Positions 5,899 through 8,230 of a stretch of DNA of 8,230 nucleotides are shown piece after piece. Position numbers and translations under genes: made by a program. Each line of letters starts with the position of its first letter. Position 1 is the first letter of the stretch. The notes below the pieces were generated by a model, which searched no databases, had not been told where the DNA came from, and saw nothing but the letters and a program-made list of their open reading frames with translations. Origin of the DNA: Methanobacteriota archaeon (GTDB lineage Archaea; Thermoplasmatota; Poseidoniia; Poseidoniales; Thalassarchaeaceae); contig JACNFL010000083.1 of assembly GCA_014384685.1 (NCBI GenBank), positions 7,026 to 15,255 on the forward strand, read 5' to 3'.

Positions 5899-7452
5899 CT
5901 AATCAAGGCACCTTAACGGGGGTAAGGGTTTGCGCGCGAGGTTGGCCAAGATAATCTGCTGTGCAATGGGTCTTGAGATGGGGTCGGGGCTCTGGTTTGC
6001 CTTGTCTAACAGGTCGTTCCAAATTGCTTCTGAGAGGGTTGCGAAGTTGGCTGCGAAGCGGTAGGAATTGAGGATAAATTCCGCTTTTGAGTGAGTTGAG
6101 AAGATGCCGTCGTCGAACAGTGCTTCTGCGCGGGTGAGTTGAGTGCGGGCGATGATGGAGGCGAATTGCCGGTTCGCCCGCAAGTTGTCAGATTTGTTGG
6201 CGCTTGTGACAATGTTGGTGATGTGGGCGCAGGCTCCGGGAACGAAAGTGTCGTCACGAAACCAGTTTTCTGATGGCATCCAAATTTGATTTGTCAAATC
6301 TTGGTAGGTTGGTAGATATCTCAAATGTAGGACAAGGTCACTACTCATTTTGATTAGGGTGGCTAATGAAAACCGGGATTCTTCATCTTCAAATCCAGAT
6401 TGTGTTAGGAAGTCATCCAATATTTTGTCAGGGTCTGAATTTGGGTCGTCAGTGAGGGCAATCACTGCATGGTTGTTCATCTCTGACCAGAAGTCGTCAG
6501 TGGCGTGGTCTTGCGACCAGCCGCCACCGCGTGGGATGATGTAGGAACCGACCCAATTAGGTGGCGTTGAGTTGGCGAGGCCTGCGGTTTTCGGTTCATC
6601 AATTTCCGAAAATCCATTAGCGAGCGAGTGGCCAAGCCAGTTTGGAATCAGGCCGAGAAATTCGTACTCGCGTTCACATTGGAATTCGATTAGTCGTGGT
6701 GGGCCATCAAGTTCAATGGATTTATTCCAAGGTTGGTGGCGCCAGTAGTCTGTTGCTGTATGCTTAACTGACACTACTAATCTTGAATTTTCATTCCAAG
6801 CGGCTAAAGCGGCAGATTGTCGCTCGGAATCTGCATGAAAGCCGTCATCTCCTAAATCCCACATTCTGATGATGCAATACATTCCTAATTGCTCACAAAC
6901 TGCCTCTTCAAGTTCAGAAATTATACGTTGCAGTGCTCCGATTTTACCTAGTCGCCCACAGATTTCGCATTGACATGAGAAGGGGTTAGTTCGCTTAGCC
7001 CATGAGTCGGTTTCAAAGGCTTCACCGAAGCGAAAAATGATTCCCTTTAGGTCGGGTAATCGAGTAAATAATGTGTGTAAATTATGGTTCATCTCATGCC
7101 AAGTCTCATCATCGTGTGGGCAGGCTACACTGGTGACCTCCGTACTTTTTTGCAGGGTGAACAAGTCTTCCATAACCCAAGCACCAAGGCGCGCTTCCAA
7201 TGTCGTTTTGATGCGCTCGTCTAGGGAAGTGAGTCGCCCGGAAATTTGTGATTCGGGGGCGTTTTCCATGACTAGAGAGAGGCAGCCAAAAAGTTGGTCA
7301 GCCACCACTAAATCAGTAAAACCACGGCTAGCCAAGAATGCAGGGTCACGCCAACGCGTCTCAATTTCACCATGTTCAGGGATATCGTGCACATACGCTA
7401 TTTTCATTCGTGATTCGGGATTTGAAGGCTCCTCATCATCAGTATAGGTCAC
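5899..7452 (-). CDS. GH67-like alpha-glucuronidase family protein
   Basis: This 517-residue protein resembles the catalytic part of family GH67 alpha-glucuronidases, which remove (4-O-methyl-)glucuronic acid from glycans. In GH67 one Glu acts as acid and an Asp plus a Glu, in VKNGPxDF and EFQ contexts, act with water. Here Glu144 in FRFGEAF, Asp235 in VKHTATDYW and Glu256 in LIEFQCEREYE fit these places. It is shorter than typical GH67 enzymes (about 700 residues) and seems to lack their full N-terminal domain. A CQCEIC cluster (Cys160, 162, 165) after the acid Glu could bind a metal. No signal peptide is seen, so it probably acts in the cytoplasm on imported oligosaccharides. The GTG start has GAGGTG 5 bases upstream and overlaps the kinase stop as GTGA; a second start at Met16 lacks a site at normal spacing. 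The neighbouring glucuronokinase strengthens the call. A related glycosidase family with another uronic acid substrate remains possible. Confidence 0.65.
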   Translation of the reverse strand: MTYTDDEEPSNPESRMKIAYVHDIPEHGEIETRWRDPAFLASRGFTDLVVADQLFGCLSLVMENAPESQISGRLTSLDERIKTTLEARLGAWVMEDLFTLQKSTEVTSVACPHDDETWHEMNHNLHTLFTRLPDLKGIIFRFGEAFETDSWAKRTNPFSCQCEICGRLGKIGALQRIISELEEAVCEQLGMYCIIRMWDLGDDGFHADSERQSAALAAWNENSRLVVSVKHTATDYWRHQPWNKSIELDGPPRLIEFQCEREYEFLGLIPNWLGHSLANGFSEIDEPKTAGLANSTPPNWVGSYIIPRGGGWSQDHATDDFWSEMNNHAVIALTDDPNSDPDKILDDFLTQSGFEDEESRFSLATLIKMSSDLVLHLRYLPTYQDLTNQIWMPSENWFRDDTFVPGACAHITNIVTSANKSDNLRANRQFASIIARTQLTRAEALFDDGIFSTHSKAEFILNSYRFAANFATLSEAIWNDLLDKANQSPDPISRPIAQQIILANLARKPLPPLRCLD

Positions 7453-8230
7453 AGTGCCACCTCAATATTACTACAAAATTGCCAACCGATTTCCGAAAAT
7501 GCTTGTGGCGCAACGGCTCCAAAATCACCATCAGGAATTAGGCCAAAAATTGAGCCACCTGAACCACACTGCTTGGCGCATGAGCCAAGTGACCGGGCCA
7601 ACTTAACTGCATCAAGAGTTTCACCTAAGGCTGTATCACCAAATAATTCTCGCCGCAAGTCAAAATTGGTGTCAATTAAAGATGCCAAATCTTTTACATT
7701 TTCTAATTCAACATCAAGGTTTTCGCCATTCTTTTTTTCTTGAGTGAGTATTTTTTTTCCGGAATGTGCACAACCTCTGAGGTGACCGATTATCTCAATC
7801 ATTTGCGGGTCTTGGTTTTCCCATCGTTTTGCAATCTTAGAATGTGTTTTCCCCGAGTCTTCCCCACTGTGGGCGTGAGCAACCCAAAGGCGAGGTAACT
7901 TTCCCGCGTCAAGTGCGGTGTAAACCCCATAACCGCGCTTAGTCATCAATTTTTCATCAAAATCCATGTGCAACATTTCACCATAGGATTGCGGCAAACG
8001 GTCTTGCAGTCCAGCGACCATGCCGAGTTCTTCAGTCTCGATTTTCAACACAAGTTCTGCTAATTCGCGGGCAGAAATTGAGTCCAATTCCAAGTCGTGA
8101 AAAGCCATCAAACTGAGCAAAAATGCAGTCTCAATTGCGGAAGAGCCTGACAGTCCAACTTGGCGAGGGATGGTTGTTTCCACTTCTGCTTTGAAGGGTG
8201 AAACAGTGCGGCCGAAACGCTTCTCAAAAA
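7449..8230 (-). CDS. Glucuronokinase-like GHMP kinase (N-terminus outside window)
   Basis: The frame is open to the right edge, giving 259 visible C-terminal residues; about 100 N-terminal residues, with the first GHMP motif, are missing compared with plant glucuronokinases (about 360). GHMP kinases transfer phosphate from ATP to small molecules; glucuronokinase makes glucuronate 1-phosphate, which a UDP-sugar pyrophosphorylase can turn into UDP-glucuronate. Counting from the first visible codon, PRQVGLSGSSA (21-31) is the ATP-binding loop, AGLQDR (72-77) supplies the likely catalytic Asp76, HMDF follows at 87-90, NFDLRRELFGD lies at 188-198, and KQCGSGGSI (219-227) is the C-terminal glycine motif. 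The IPRQxGLSGSSA and AGLQDR...YG...HMDF wording is closer to glucuronokinase than to galactokinase or heptose kinases, though an HddA- or fucokinase-like substrate cannot be excluded. The GTG at 8183 is an internal Val codon, not the start. Its stop overlaps the next gene by 4 bp. Confidence 0.85.
   Translation of the reverse strand, partial: FEKRFGRTVSPFKAEVETTIPRQVGLSGSSAIETAFLLSLMAFHDLELDSISARELAELVLKIETEELGMVAGLQDRLPQSYGEMLHMDFDEKLMTKRGYGVYTALDAGKLPRLWVAHAHSGEDSGKTHSKIAKRWENQDPQMIEIIGHLRGCAHSGKKILTQEKKNGENLDVELENVKDLASLIDTNFDLRRELFGDTALGETLDAVKLARSLGSCAKQCGSGGSIFGLIPDGDFGAVAPQAFSEIGWQFCSNIEVAL
7458..7463 (-). promoter_or_regulatory. Ribosome-binding site for the GH67-like gene
   Basis: GAGGTG lies 5 bases before the GTG start at 7452, inside the last codons of the kinase gene. 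It fixes the GTG rather than Met16 as the start and, with the GTGA stop/start overlap, indicates coupled translation of kinase and glycosidase. Confidence 0.75.

Noticed and set aside
6006..6257. 83-codon minus-strand frame rich in Ser, Thr and Pro
   Set aside because: It is an alternative frame within the GH67-like gene, with a biased makeup and no start signal.
7037..7447. 136-codon plus-strand frame
   Set aside because: It lies fully opposite the GH67-like gene and shows no motif; it is a shadow of that gene.
8181..8183. GTG at 8183 as the start of the kinase
   Set aside because: It is an internal Val codon: the frame continues to the window edge, and starting here would remove most of the substrate-binding N-terminal half.
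1..8230. tRNA or rRNA gene as an integration target
   Set aside because: No T-arm-like sequence in a cloverleaf context or conserved rRNA stretch was noticed on either strand.
5899..8230. Galactokinase or mevalonate-pathway kinase as the identity of the GHMP kinase
   Set aside because: The AGLQDR and PRQVGLSGSSA wording matches glucuronokinase better, and a GH67-like neighbour fits a uronic acid substrate.

Overview
The window looks like a piece of a marine archaeal genome or metagenomic contig. A euryarchaeon of the Marine Group II (Candidatus Poseidoniales) kind is my best guess. The reasons are two large secreted or anchored proteins packed with N-glycosylation sequons, a TATA-like box placed for a nearly leaderless transcript, GAGGTG ribosome-binding sites in front of GTG starts, and short gene spacing. 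This is an inference; no ribosomal or other marker gene is present. Every convincing gene lies on the minus strand, so transcription runs from right to left.

Right half (about 4924-8230, moderate GC): three tightly packed genes. The first is the C-terminal part of a GHMP-family kinase that closely resembles plant-type glucuronokinase and runs off the right edge. It overlaps by 4 bp a 517-residue protein with the signature of a GH67 alpha-glucuronidase. A 312-residue intracellular protein of unknown family follows after about 36 bp. Together the first two suggest uronic acid salvage: glucuronate is released from a glycan, phosphorylated at C1, and then presumably turned into UDP-glucuronate by an enzyme not seen here.

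Middle (about 4387-4923): roughly 540 bp with no convincing gene. It holds a possible broken minus-strand reading frame and a small plus-strand frame, and the base composition falls here.

Left half (220-4382, clearly AT-rich): a two-gene operon. A secreted reprolysin-like zinc metalloprotease (HEIGHTLGAPH) comes first, then a 723-residue surface protein with a signal peptide, about 36 sequons, an Asn/Ser-rich stalk and one C-terminal membrane helix.

The most unusual structure is that the last 27 codons of the 312-residue gene occur twice. One copy is in place at 4926-5008; a second, about 93% identical, sits at 1-83, just beyond the AT-rich operon. The protease/surface-protein block is therefore bracketed by direct repeats of a gene 3' end. 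This resembles a cargo island integrated into the end of a protein-coding gene, although no integrase is visible in the window.
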